From positions 124,001 to 188,000 of the forward strand of contig JBBRND010000002.1 of assembly GCA_038230515.1 (NCBI GenBank): DNA of 64,000 nucleotides. The letters run 5' to 3'. Positions within the stretch are counted from its first letter, which is position 1. Each line of letters starts with the position of its first letter. Shown here piece by piece: positions 35,378 to 44,357 of this stretch. This stretch comes from JAPLDB01 sp038230515. Its GTDB lineage: Bacteria > Bacteroidota > Bacteroidia > AKYH767-A > 2013-40CM-41-45. The notes under the pieces are model-generated. The model was not told where the DNA came from. It ran no database searches and saw nothing but the letters and a program-made list of their open reading frames with translations. The position numbers and the translations under genes are program-made.

Positions 35378-36916
35378 ATGGAACTTACCGAACAGGAAAT
35401 TATTCGCAGACAAAAATCAGAAGAACTTCAAAAGCACGGAATCAATCCTTACCCTGCCGATCTTTTTGAAACCACTCACTCATCAAAATACATTCTTGAA
35501 AATTTTGATTCGAAGCCGGATGAGTTGAAGCAGATAAGTTTTGCCGGTCGCATCATCAGCATGCGCGACATGGGCAAAGCCGCGTTCACTGTGCTGCAGG
35601 ACAGTATTGGTAAAATTCAAATTTATGTTAAGCGCGATGAAATTTGTCTGGGAGAAGATAAATCACTCTACGATTTTGTTTTCAAAAAAATGCTCGACCT
35701 GGGTGACATCATCGGTGTGAAAGGATATGCATTCAGGACGAAGACAGGAGAAATTTCAATTCGCGTAAGCGGTTTTTCACTGCTGTCAAAAGCATTGCGC
35801 CCGCTTCCAACAGTGAAGCAGGATGCGGACGGGAATGTCCACGATGCGTTTACTGATCCTGAGCAGCGTTATCGCATGAGGTATCTTGATATGATTGTGA
35901 ACCCACATGTGCGTGAAGTTTTTCGAAAGCGCACTCAACTTGTGAATTCGATGCGGGAGTATTTGAATGCAAAAGATTATCTCGAAGTGGAGACACCAAT
36001 TCTTCAACCGTTGTATGGAGGTGCTGCTGCGCGTCCGTTCAAAACACATCACAATACGCTTGACATGACGTTGTATATGCGCATTGCAAACGAACTTTAT
36101 CTCAAGCGCCTCATAGTTGGCGGCTTTGATGGCGTGTATGAATTCTCAAAGGATTTTCGCAACGAAGGAATGAGCCGTTTTCATAATCCGGAATTTACAC
36201 AAATGGAATTGTATGTTGCATACAAAGATTACGAGTGGATGATGAACTTAGTGGAGGAGATGGTGGAGAAAATTGCGATTGACCTTCATGGAAAAACAGA
36301 AGTACACGTAGGCGAACACCTTATTAATTTCAAACGTCCCTGGAAACGTTTTACGATGTACGAAGCTATTGCTCATTATACAGGTGTTGACATCACTGAA
36401 ATGGATGAAACCGCACTTGCAGAAAAAGCGCGTGCACTCGGAGTTCATATTGACAAAACAATGGCTCGAGGAAAAATGATTGATGAGGTTTTTGGCGAGC
36501 ATGTAGAGCCGAAATTAATTCAACCCACTTTTATTACTGACTATCCTGTGGAGATGAGTCCGCTTGCAAAGAAGCATCGCAGCAAACCGGAATTGGTGGA
36601 GCGTTTCGAAGCCATTTGCAACGGAAAAGAAATGTGTAATGCATTCAGCGAGTTAAACGATCCCATTGATCAGCGCAAACGTTTCGAGGACCAGATAGAA
36701 TTAGGAAAACGTGGCGATGAAGAAGCAATGGTGCTCGATGAAGATTTTCTGCGCTCACTTGAATTCGGAATGCCGCCAACAGCAGGACTGGGAATCGGTA
36801 TTGACCGTCTTTGTATGATAATGACGAATCAAAATTCCATCCAGGACGTTTTGTTTTTCCCACAAATGAGACCTGAGTACAAAGGAGCTGTTGAAGAACC
36901 TGAAGTGAAACAATAA
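35378..36916 (+). CDS. lysS: Lysyl-tRNA synthetase, class II
   Basis: A 512-residue aminoacyl-tRNA synthetase that charges tRNA-Lys. The start was chosen at ATG 35378 (MELTEQEIIRRQKSEELQK). Residues ~55-150 are the OB-fold anticodon-binding domain. The catalytic core has class II motif 1 around LDMIVNPHVREVFRKRTQLV, motif 2 in FRNEGMSRFHNPEFTQMELY and motif 3 in PPTAGLGIGIDRLCMIMT. All are intact. It is an essential housekeeping gene with its own promoter, followed by 21 bp and then the interrupted glycosyltransferase. Confidence 0.97.
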   Translation: MELTEQEIIRRQKSEELQKHGINPYPADLFETTHSSKYILENFDSKPDELKQISFAGRIISMRDMGKAAFTVLQDSIGKIQIYVKRDEICLGEDKSLYDFVFKKMLDLGDIIGVKGYAFRTKTGEISIRVSGFSLLSKALRPLPTVKQDADGNVHDAFTDPEQRYRMRYLDMIVNPHVREVFRKRTQLVNSMREYLNAKDYLEVETPILQPLYGGAAARPFKTHHNTLDMTLYMRIANELYLKRLIVGGFDGVYEFSKDFRNEGMSRFHNPEFTQMELYVAYKDYEWMMNLVEEMVEKIAIDLHGKTEVHVGEHLINFKRPWKRFTMYEAIAHYTGVDITEMDETALAEKARALGVHIDKTMARGKMIDEVFGEHVEPKLIQPTFITDYPVEMSPLAKKHRSKPELVERFEAICNGKEMCNAFSELNDPIDQRKRFEDQIELGKRGDEEAMVLDEDFLRSLEFGMPPTAGLGIGIDRLCMIMTNQNSIQDVLFFPQMRPEYKGAVEEPEVKQ

Positions 36917-36937
36917 ATTTTTGTTGCTTTGTGAAAG

Positions 36938-38872
36938 ATGGGATCTGGCATAAAATCACAAGGCATAAAGATTTTTTTTCTTTCTGTAGTCCTTATTTCG
37001 CTCAGCGTATTTTTTTTTCGCGACAGCATTTCTCTGTTCCCTTCTTTCATTCACGCATGGACTCAGAGTGATCGTTACGCAATTGCGCTTGGATTTCTGA
37101 ATAATGGACTTGACTTTTTTCATCCGCAAACTTTTAATCTCGTAACCACTGATGCAATCACAAGGGTAGATTTTCCCATTCATGAATACCTGATTGGGAT
37201 TATCATGAAACTTACCGGCAATCATGAGCCGGTTGTGTTTCGGATTTACATTTTGACTTATGGATTGATTGGTTTGGGTTTTCTTTTCAGGTTAAGTGCG
37301 TTGTTCAACAAGTCATTTTTCAAAAACCTGTTTGTTGTTTTGTTTCTTTTTCTTTGTCCTGTTTTTCTCTACTATGCGGACGGATTTCTTCCCAGCATTC
37401 CTTCGCTCTCTAATTTGTTCATCGGCTACTTTTTTTATTTCAGATCTAAAAAGCAAGATTCAAGTAAAGATCTTCGCTCGGCAATTCTATTCCTCACGCT
37501 CGCTGCATTGGCTCGACTTCCGTTTTTTATTTTTCTGTTCGCTGTATTTGGACAGGAGTGTCTTGGTTATTTAAGAAATAGAAAAATTATGAAAGGAGAA
37601 GTCGTTGCATTTGGAATCTCGTTTCTGATTTTCGCTTCGTATCAGTTGTACAATTCTTACCTCGGTAAAAAGTACGGCTCACAGTTTTTAACTTATTTTC
37701 TTCCGCCAAAAAATCTTCATCAACTGAAAGATTGGTTCGAAGATATCTGGTAGCATTGGCGTTTTGAATATTTTACTCAGTCGCACTACATCATTTTCGG
37801 TATTCTGATTTCAATTTTTCTTTTTCGGGTTTTGAAAAAAAGTATTTACGATTCTGGTGTTCGTGAATTACTTATTCAAACTGCAATTGCAGGATGTGGA
37901 AGTGTGATTTATTTTTTTCTGATGCTGAAACAATTTCCGGATCACGATTACTATTTTATTGATTCATTTTATCCGACTCTTATTTTGATGCTGATTTCTC
38001 TGATGAGTTTTCAATTTAAGAAAAAATGGTTGAACTATTCAATAACGATACCCTTATTATTTTTCCTCTGCCTGTCTTTTACAGAGACGAAAACAACACT
38101 CGATAAAAGATTTGAAACAGGATCGTGGGACAGAGATGAAATCACAAGAAAAACTTTTACAGGAACTTCTGTTTATCTCGACTCAATCGGAATTGCAAAA
38201 GATGCAAAAATTCTTGTTCTCGATGGATACACTACCAACGTACCGCTGATACTGATGAACAGAAAAGGATGGACCATTAACTGGACAACGAATGATAGAA
38301 TTGAAGAAGGATTGACTAAGCCGTTTGATCTCGTTGCCATTCAAAATTGCTTTGTTGCAAGTGACGTGGTGAAAAACGATTCTGCAATTATCACCCAACT
38401 TGAAAAGTTTGCTGACAATGGCTTCGTCAGCTTTTATAAAATGAAAAGAAATGAAGAGCGAACATTCTATCAGTTTTTCGGAATAGATTCTTCGACTATT
38501 CTGTTCAGGGAGAAAAAACCGGATTCAATCTTTGCTGGCGTGAGCAATGAGTTTATTGAATTGTTTTCTGATTCAGCTTTAAAATATATTTCAGACAAAC
38601 CGGTAAAAATTTTAGTGACAGGGAGAATATTGAGAAGTGAAGATGCAGCACCCCAACTTACCGGTTCTGTGAGCAAGGAAGAAGGTGTATTCTATTATTT
38701 CAGCTTCGATCTGCATGATTACACAATAAAATCTGACAGCCCGCAGAATTTTATGTTTCAGTTTGTGGTGCCTTCTCGGAAAAATAATTCAGAAATATTG
38801 AAGGTTTATTTTTGGAACAATCAAAAAGGAAAATTTTCTCTTAATGATTTAAGGTTGGTGATCTACCGCTGA
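36938..38872 (+). pseudogene. GT-C-type membrane glycosyltransferase interrupted by an in-frame TAG
   Basis: A single 645-codon frame with one TAG at 37751-37753. The sequence on both sides continues the same protein: ...LKDWFEDIW, stop, HWRFEYFTQSHYIIFG... The N-terminal part (271 aa) has about eight transmembrane helices. The first extracytoplasmic loop has the motif WTQSDRYAIALGF (Asp near the membrane), as in GT39/GT83-like glycosyltransferases using lipid-linked sugars. The C-terminal part adds ~3 helices and a ~200-residue soluble domain. A GAG/AAG/TGG-to-TAG change or a sequencing error is the simplest explanation. It probably shares the lysS transcript (21 bp apart). Confidence 0.82.
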
Positions 38873-38948
38873 TTTTCTTCGGGAAAAATTTCCAAGAGCG
38901 GCAACCTCCCTCTTTTAGCTGCGTATCAGAGATAAATTCGGTCTAACT

Positions 38949-39722
38949 ATGTTCAGGAAAATTTTCTCTGTACAGATTTGTCTGCTTTTGTTTTCAGCAA
39001 ATCAAACAGTCACTGCCGAAGGCCGCGATTCGACAGAGCAATATCAACCGAAAAAGATTCTCATCATTCCTTACGAGCAGAGAATGTATCTCTCTGATGC
39101 CGATCATGACATTTCAGAATATTCAGACAGAAGTCCGGAGGAAATACGTGCCATGTTCAGAATGGGATTGACGGAAAAGCTGAATGCAAAATTGGTAACG
39201 AGTTATCGCACGCATTCTCTTCTTCAGGATTTGCAACCCGAAGCCATGCAGGATCTTGATCGTATTTACGGAGCAATTGATTATTCATTTGATACCTCTT
39301 ACGTAATCCTCCATCCGAAACCTGACAGCGCTGAAGCAACTGGGAAGTGGAATGAGAAGAAGGCGCGAAAAAAAGAATTGGAGAAGCGAACGGCAACCGG
39401 TGATGTGAGATACATGAATGTAAAAATTCTTGATCCGCATTTACTTACGGATCTGAGCAAAAAATACGGTGCCGATGAATTTGTCTTTTTAAGTCAGGCA
39501 GAGATTAAAACCAATGCGAAGGATTGCATTGATTTTCAGGGTGGGATTTATCAGCGCGATTTAAAAGTCCACTATTCTGTATACGATAAAGACGGCAATC
39601 AATTATACGGTGATGTCGCTGTTGTAAAATTTCCTTCCAACTCAAATGAGGTTGGCGAAATCATGGAAAAAAATTTTCCTACACTGGGTAGTGTGATAAA
39701 AGAAGCACTGAGCAGAAACTAA
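38949..39722 (+). CDS. Exported hypothetical protein, 257 aa
   Basis: A signal peptide of ~23 residues (cleavage near VTAEG) is followed by a soluble domain. The mature part begins with KILIIPYEQRMYLSDADHDI and has a conserved region KYGADEFVFLSQAEIKTNAK and YSVYDKDGNQLYGDVAVVKF. This resembles the group of Bacteroidota periplasmic proteins that share a TolB/CsgG-like N-terminal half, but the resemblance is weak. No catalytic motif is apparent. It ends 2 bp before the convergent membrane protein gene. Function unknown. Confidence 0.72.
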   Translation: MFRKIFSVQICLLLFSANQTVTAEGRDSTEQYQPKKILIIPYEQRMYLSDADHDISEYSDRSPEEIRAMFRMGLTEKLNAKLVTSYRTHSLLQDLQPEAMQDLDRIYGAIDYSFDTSYVILHPKPDSAEATGKWNEKKARKKELEKRTATGDVRYMNVKILDPHLLTDLSKKYGADEFVFLSQAEIKTNAKDCIDFQGGIYQRDLKVHYSVYDKDGNQLYGDVAVVKFPSNSNEVGEIMEKNFPTLGSVIKEALSRN

Positions 39723-39724
39723 AC

Positions 39725-41401
39725 TCATTTCAACTCTCGCTTGTATATTTTCATTGGTAAATTTTTCTTCTCATAAATTATCTGCCAGCCAGAAGAAGTG
39801 TCAAGCAGGTTTTTATCCTCAGAAAATATCACTACATTCTCAATGTCGAATTTATCAAGTTGAATTTCCATTGTCGAATCCTCCTCTGCAATCTGTCCAA
39901 AATAATTTGCATTTATTTTCAATGCAATCAGAGATGCCTGCGTGTATTGATTTCGATTTGACCATAGCGTTTTTATTGATGCAATGTTTTTCCCTACAGG
40001 AATTTTAGCTCTAAACTCTTCGCTTGCTTCAAAAAAAGTATTGTCGGGAAGGTATGTTGCTTTCATTGCTTCAACAGGATGAAACATTGAATTGAAGAAT
40101 GTAATTGCGCTTACTTCTTTATCCTCTGAAAATAAAATTTCCTTTACAGGTCTCTTTACTGCCAGCAAAATCAGAAGAATAAATAAAATTCTACCGGTAA
40201 CATTGTACATTTTATTTTTTGAAAACAGGTCTTCAATCATCCATCCCGAAAGCAAAAGCATCAAGAGTGAACAAATCCATACATACCTTGTGTGAACAAG
40301 GATAAGAGCGTACCCGATGTAAACTAAAATAATGGTAAGTGTTAGTGAAAAGAAATGGTCGTCTGAAAATAACCTTCTTCGATGACCAGAAAATAAAAAA
40401 GCTATGAATAAAATAAGAAATATAAATCCCAACTGTCTTCTGAAATCAAAATAATATATAGTGAGAAGATTTCTTCTTGCAATTTGTTTGTACAAACTCA
40501 AATCATCAGAAGAAGAAAGCGGATGAAGAGGAGTGACCTTCGTTACAAATCCGGGATCTTCCCATGCATTCAAAGCAGTTGTATTTACGGGCTTGTTCAA
40601 TCCTGCGGAAAGAATTGGCAACTCAACTTTTTGCTCCGGTCGCACGGCTACTTCACGGCTTAGGTTGAAAGAAACATTTTCACTGATGGCAAAGTGCTGG
40701 TATTTGTCGGTCAACAAATAAATCCACCAGAATGAAATAAAAGTAAAGCAGAAAATCATTTGAAGATAGTTTCTGGTGAGATGTTTTCTGAACGGAAATT
40801 CTTTTGTGGTGAAAAAGTTTCTTAAAAACAAAACTGAAAAGTGTAGAAGAAAAAAACTAAGTCCGAATGACTTTGAAAAGTACATTAGTGCTCCGATGAT
40901 GCCTGAAATAATTCCGAAGTGGCGGTGATTGAAGAATTCCTTTTCTGAAACAATGTCGAGGTAAAACAAGACCATGGAAAGAAAAAGCAGGTCGGCTGTG
41001 AGGTTGAGGAACGCATAACTGATCAGGAATGGAATAACGGAAACTATCAGGAACCGTTGAAAAAATTTCTGCCGAATGAATTTTAAGACAATGTCCGTCC
41101 AATAGACGAGAGCAAACCAACCAATAAAGATTTGTAGAACTTTGAACGTGATGATGGGATCTCTGTCAAGTTTCAGTAATACCGATAGAAGCCACGTTAT
41201 CAATGGACTGAAATATCCGTTTACAGCAGCAGCAAAATCAGCATGAGAATATTTTTTTGCGATGGTGATGTAAGAGATCGTATCAGGATTGTCCACGTAC
41301 CAACGAAGAAAAGGAAACAGCAAAATCGCTGTGAAAGCATAAAGCAACGATGCAACGATAAAAGATTTTTTTTCTGAAATACGGTGAGATAGTGTTTGCA
41401 C
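39725..41401 (-). CDS. GT-C-like polytopic membrane protein
   Basis: A 558-residue protein with about 10-11 transmembrane helices in the first 430 residues and a ~125-residue soluble C-terminal domain. The first periplasmic loop contains RWYVDNPDTISYITIAKKYS. An acidic residue placed just after helix 1 is characteristic of dolichol/undecaprenyl-phosphate-sugar glycosyltransferases (GT39/ArnT-like). Overall architecture is like the interrupted gene at 36938, though the sequences are not closely related. The substrate and donor are not known. Confidence 0.72.
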   Translation of the reverse strand: MQTLSHRISEKKSFIVASLLYAFTAILLFPFLRWYVDNPDTISYITIAKKYSHADFAAAVNGYFSPLITWLLSVLLKLDRDPIITFKVLQIFIGWFALVYWTDIVLKFIRQKFFQRFLIVSVIPFLISYAFLNLTADLLFLSMVLFYLDIVSEKEFFNHRHFGIISGIIGALMYFSKSFGLSFFLLHFSVLFLRNFFTTKEFPFRKHLTRNYLQMIFCFTFISFWWIYLLTDKYQHFAISENVSFNLSREVAVRPEQKVELPILSAGLNKPVNTTALNAWEDPGFVTKVTPLHPLSSSDDLSLYKQIARRNLLTIYYFDFRRQLGFIFLILFIAFLFSGHRRRLFSDDHFFSLTLTIILVYIGYALILVHTRYVWICSLLMLLLSGWMIEDLFSKNKMYNVTGRILFILLILLAVKRPVKEILFSEDKEVSAITFFNSMFHPVEAMKATYLPDNTFFEASEEFRAKIPVGKNIASIKTLWSNRNQYTQASLIALKINANYFGQIAEEDSTMEIQLDKFDIENVVIFSEDKNLLDTSSGWQIIYEKKNLPMKIYKRELK

Positions 41402-41421
41402 TGTTTACAAAGTTAGTTGAT

Positions 41422-41429
41422 TAACTTTG
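41422..41429 (+). promoter_or_regulatory. -7 box for the aldehyde dehydrogenase gene
   Basis: TAACTTTG, an exact -7 element, lies 19 bp before the ATG at 41449. Confidence 0.6.
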
Positions 41430-41448
41430 GCGAAAATATTTTAGAAAA

Positions 41449-43014
41449 ATGAAGACAAATACATTGACAACAAAGGACTATGGAATTGCTGAAGTGCTAA
41501 AGACCCTTGGCATCGCAGACATCAATAACGGTGCATGTACGGGCACTAAGTGGATGGAGACAAAAGGAGAAATGATTGAATCATATTCTCCCGCTGATGG
41601 TGCACTCATCGGTAAAATAAAACAGGCAACGGCTGAAGATTACGAAACAGTTATTGCTAAAGCACAGGAAGCTTTCAAAACCTGGAGAATGATTCCTGCC
41701 CCCAAGCGCGGAGAAGTGGTGCGCCAGATTGGCGATGAACTTCGCAAATACAAAGAACCGCTAGGGAAACTGGTGAGTTACGAGATGGGAAAAATTTACC
41801 AGGAAGGATTGGGCGAAGTGCAGGAGATGATTGACATCTGTGATTTTGCTGTGGGCTTGTCGCGTCAGTTATACGGATTAACGATGCACAGCGAACGTGC
41901 GCGACACCGCATGTACGAGCAATATCATCCACTCGGAATTGTGGGAGTGATCAGTGCATTTAATTTTCCGGTGGCTGTGTGGGGCTGGAATGCTATGCTG
42001 GCAATGGTTTGTGGAGATGTGTTGGTTTGGAAACCTTCAAGTAAAGTGATGTTGTGTGCCATTGCAACTCATAAAATTATTGCTAATGTGCTGAAGAAAA
42101 ATAATGTTCCGGCAGGTGTTGTTAATCTCGTTGCAGGAGGTTCAAAATATGTGGGAGATAATTTCCTTGCCGATGATCGTGTACCGCTGATTTCTGCAAC
42201 AGGAAGTACACGCGTTGGAAAACGCGTTGGGAAAATTGTTGGCGAGCGCCTCGGCAGAAGTTTGCTTGAACTTGGTGGAAACAACGCCCTCATCATCAGT
42301 GAACACGCTGATATGGATTTAGCATTGCGTGCTGTATTATTCGGTGCAGTGGGAACTGCGGGTCAACGTTGCACTTCAACCAGGCGATTGATCATTCATG
42401 AATCTGTCTACGAAACATTCAAAACAAAATTGTTGATTGCTTACAAACACATTCGTATTGGACATCCTCTTGAGGATAAAACATTGGTAGGACCGCTTAT
42501 TGATGCGGGTGCTGTGAAGGTTTTTCAAAACGCGCAAGAACGGGTAAAGAAGGAAAATGGAAGAATTATTTATGGTGGCGAAGTATTGAGTGGCGATGGT
42601 TATGAAAGCGGTTGTTATGTGATGCCTTGCATTGCAGAGGTAAATAAGAATCTTCAGATCGTTTGCGAAGAAACGTTTGCCCCTCTTCTCTACATAATGA
42701 AATACAAAACCATTGATGAAGCGATTGCTTTTCACAATGATGTCCCGCAGGGACTATCTTCTTCCATTTTCTCGCGTAATATTTTGGAAACAGAAAAATT
42801 TCTTTCGCATGAAGGAAGCGACTGCGGCATTGCTAACGTAAACATAGGGACAAGCGGTGCGGAGATTGGTGGCGCTTTCGGAGGAGAGAAAGAAACCGGT
42901 GGCGGGCGCGAAAGCGGCAGCGATAGCTGGAAGATTTACATGCGCAGGCAAACCAATACAATTAACTACTCTACGGATTTACCGCTGGCTCAGGGAATAC
43001 ATTTTGAGATTTAA
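41449..43014 (+). CDS. Aldehyde dehydrogenase, ALDH7 (aminoadipate-semialdehyde dehydrogenase type)
   Basis: A 521-residue NAD-dependent aldehyde dehydrogenase of the ALDH7/antiquitin subfamily. Family-specific signatures are GIVGVISAFNFPVAVWGWN, the catalytic Glu in LLELGGNNALII, and the catalytic Cys in GTAGQRCTSTRRLI. The C-terminal GGGRESGSDSWKIYMRRQT is also typical of ALDH7. The enzyme oxidises alpha-aminoadipate semialdehyde in lysine breakdown. Length and all key residues are normal. It is transcribed alone from a -7 box at 41422. A role in the tryptophan-degradation block 8 kb away is conceivable but the subfamily argues for lysine. Confidence 0.95.
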   Translation: MKTNTLTTKDYGIAEVLKTLGIADINNGACTGTKWMETKGEMIESYSPADGALIGKIKQATAEDYETVIAKAQEAFKTWRMIPAPKRGEVVRQIGDELRKYKEPLGKLVSYEMGKIYQEGLGEVQEMIDICDFAVGLSRQLYGLTMHSERARHRMYEQYHPLGIVGVISAFNFPVAVWGWNAMLAMVCGDVLVWKPSSKVMLCAIATHKIIANVLKKNNVPAGVVNLVAGGSKYVGDNFLADDRVPLISATGSTRVGKRVGKIVGERLGRSLLELGGNNALIISEHADMDLALRAVLFGAVGTAGQRCTSTRRLIIHESVYETFKTKLLIAYKHIRIGHPLEDKTLVGPLIDAGAVKVFQNAQERVKKENGRIIYGGEVLSGDGYESGCYVMPCIAEVNKNLQIVCEETFAPLLYIMKYKTIDEAIAFHNDVPQGLSSSIFSRNILETEKFLSHEGSDCGIANVNIGTSGAEIGGAFGGEKETGGGRESGSDSWKIYMRRQTNTINYSTDLPLAQGIHFEI

Positions 43015-43194
43015 TGAACCAATATTCGTTGACCATCACGGGTTATAGAACAGACTCCTAGATTGTAGTGGACACCCTCCCTCCGTTCAATAAGGAAGAT
43101 AAAATTTCGATGATTGAAAAACTAAGCCTTCTTATTTTGCCGAATTGGTTTTTAGCGATAGGTCATTAATACACCATTCTCTCCTTGACTCTTT

Positions 43195-44301
43195 TTACAG
43201 CAACTCAAAAATCTTTCCAGGTAAAACTTTCAGAATACCTTCAAATTCGAGATTCAGAAGCGTGCTGGAAACTTTATGAACCGGAAGTCCGCTGTGAAGC
43301 ATCAGCGAATCAATATCTAGCTTCCCATTTTGTTGAAGAATATCAATCAATTTTTTTTCTTCCTCATTTAATTCGCGAAAAATGTAAAACTGCTTGTCCG
43401 ATTTCTTTTTTTCGGTAGTATTCCAATTCATCAGTTCTGCAATGTGTTCGGCATTTTCAGCAAGGGCTGCTTTATTCTGTCGGATGAAATCGTTACAGCC
43501 CTGAGAATATTTTTCATTTGCTCTTCCAGGCACCGCAAACACTTCGCGGTTATAGCCATTTGCAATGTCGGCAGTAATAAGTGCCCCGCCTTTTATGGCA
43601 GATTCAACAACGATAACTGCATCCACCATGCCAGCAACAATACGGTTGCGCGAAGGAAAATTTTCACGGTCGGGATTTGTGAGTGACATAAATTCTGTGA
43701 GTACACCTCCATTGTTCACCATCTTCTCTGCTGTTGGTTTGTGAATGGAAGGATAGATCCGATCTAATCCATGAGCAAGAACACCGATAGTGGTGACACT
43801 ATTTTTTAAACATGCTTTGTGAACTGCAATATCAATGCCGTAAGCAAGTCCACTAATGATAGTGGTTTCATATTTGGCAAGATCGGCAACCAACTGTTCA
43901 GTTATCTCTTTTCCATACGAAGTTGCATTGCGCGTGCCAACAATGGCAACCATTCGGGGAGGATTCAATTCAACATTGCCTTTAAAGAAAAGAAGTGGTG
44001 GAGAATCGTCACAGTTTTTTAATCGGGCGGGATATTCTTGGTCGAGATAAAACATTGAACTGATTTTATGCCTGCGGACGAATGTGACTTCCATTTCTGC
44101 GCGTTCAAATACATTCTGATTCACAATTGCCGCAGCACGTTCTTCCCCAATGCCGGGAATTTTTTCAAGCTGCGCTTTCTTCCGTTTGAAAATATCCTCT
44201 ACGCTCCCGCAGTAACTCACAAGATTTTTTGCTAGTACGGAGCCCACGCCAGGCAGCAGCATGAGAGCTATTTGATATTTCAATTGTTCGTCAGAATTCA
44301 C
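43195..44301 (-). CDS. dprA: DNA-processing protein DprA
   Basis: A 368-residue DprA/Smf protein that loads RecA onto incoming single-stranded DNA during natural transformation. An N-terminal helix-hairpin-helix region (LPGVGSVLAKNLVSYCGSVE and KIPGIGEERAAAIVNQ) is followed by the Rossmann-like DprA core, with VAIVGTRNATSYGKEITEQL and the conserved ISGLAYGIDIAVHKACL. FPSRNRIVAGMVDAVIVVES and GGALITADIANGYNREVFAVPG complete the core. A C-terminal winged-helix domain is present (~305-368). The protein is complete, suggesting the organism is or was competent. Confidence 0.96.
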   Translation of the reverse strand: MNSDEQLKYQIALMLLPGVGSVLAKNLVSYCGSVEDIFKRKKAQLEKIPGIGEERAAAIVNQNVFERAEMEVTFVRRHKISSMFYLDQEYPARLKNCDDSPPLLFFKGNVELNPPRMVAIVGTRNATSYGKEITEQLVADLAKYETTIISGLAYGIDIAVHKACLKNSVTTIGVLAHGLDRIYPSIHKPTAEKMVNNGGVLTEFMSLTNPDRENFPSRNRIVAGMVDAVIVVESAIKGGALITADIANGYNREVFAVPGRANEKYSQGCNDFIRQNKAALAENAEHIAELMNWNTTEKKKSDKQFYIFRELNEEEKKLIDILQQNGKLDIDSLMLHSGLPVHKVSSTLLNLEFEGILKVLPGKIFELL

Positions 44302-44357
44302 GTTTCAATATTTACTCTATATTAGTCGCACTAAAAATAGAAAAATCATTTTCAATA

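Noticed and set aside
43015..43194. A 180-bp gap between the ALDH7 and dprA genes as a possible gene remnant or RNA gene
   Set aside because: No fold, repeat, promoter or frame could be supported.
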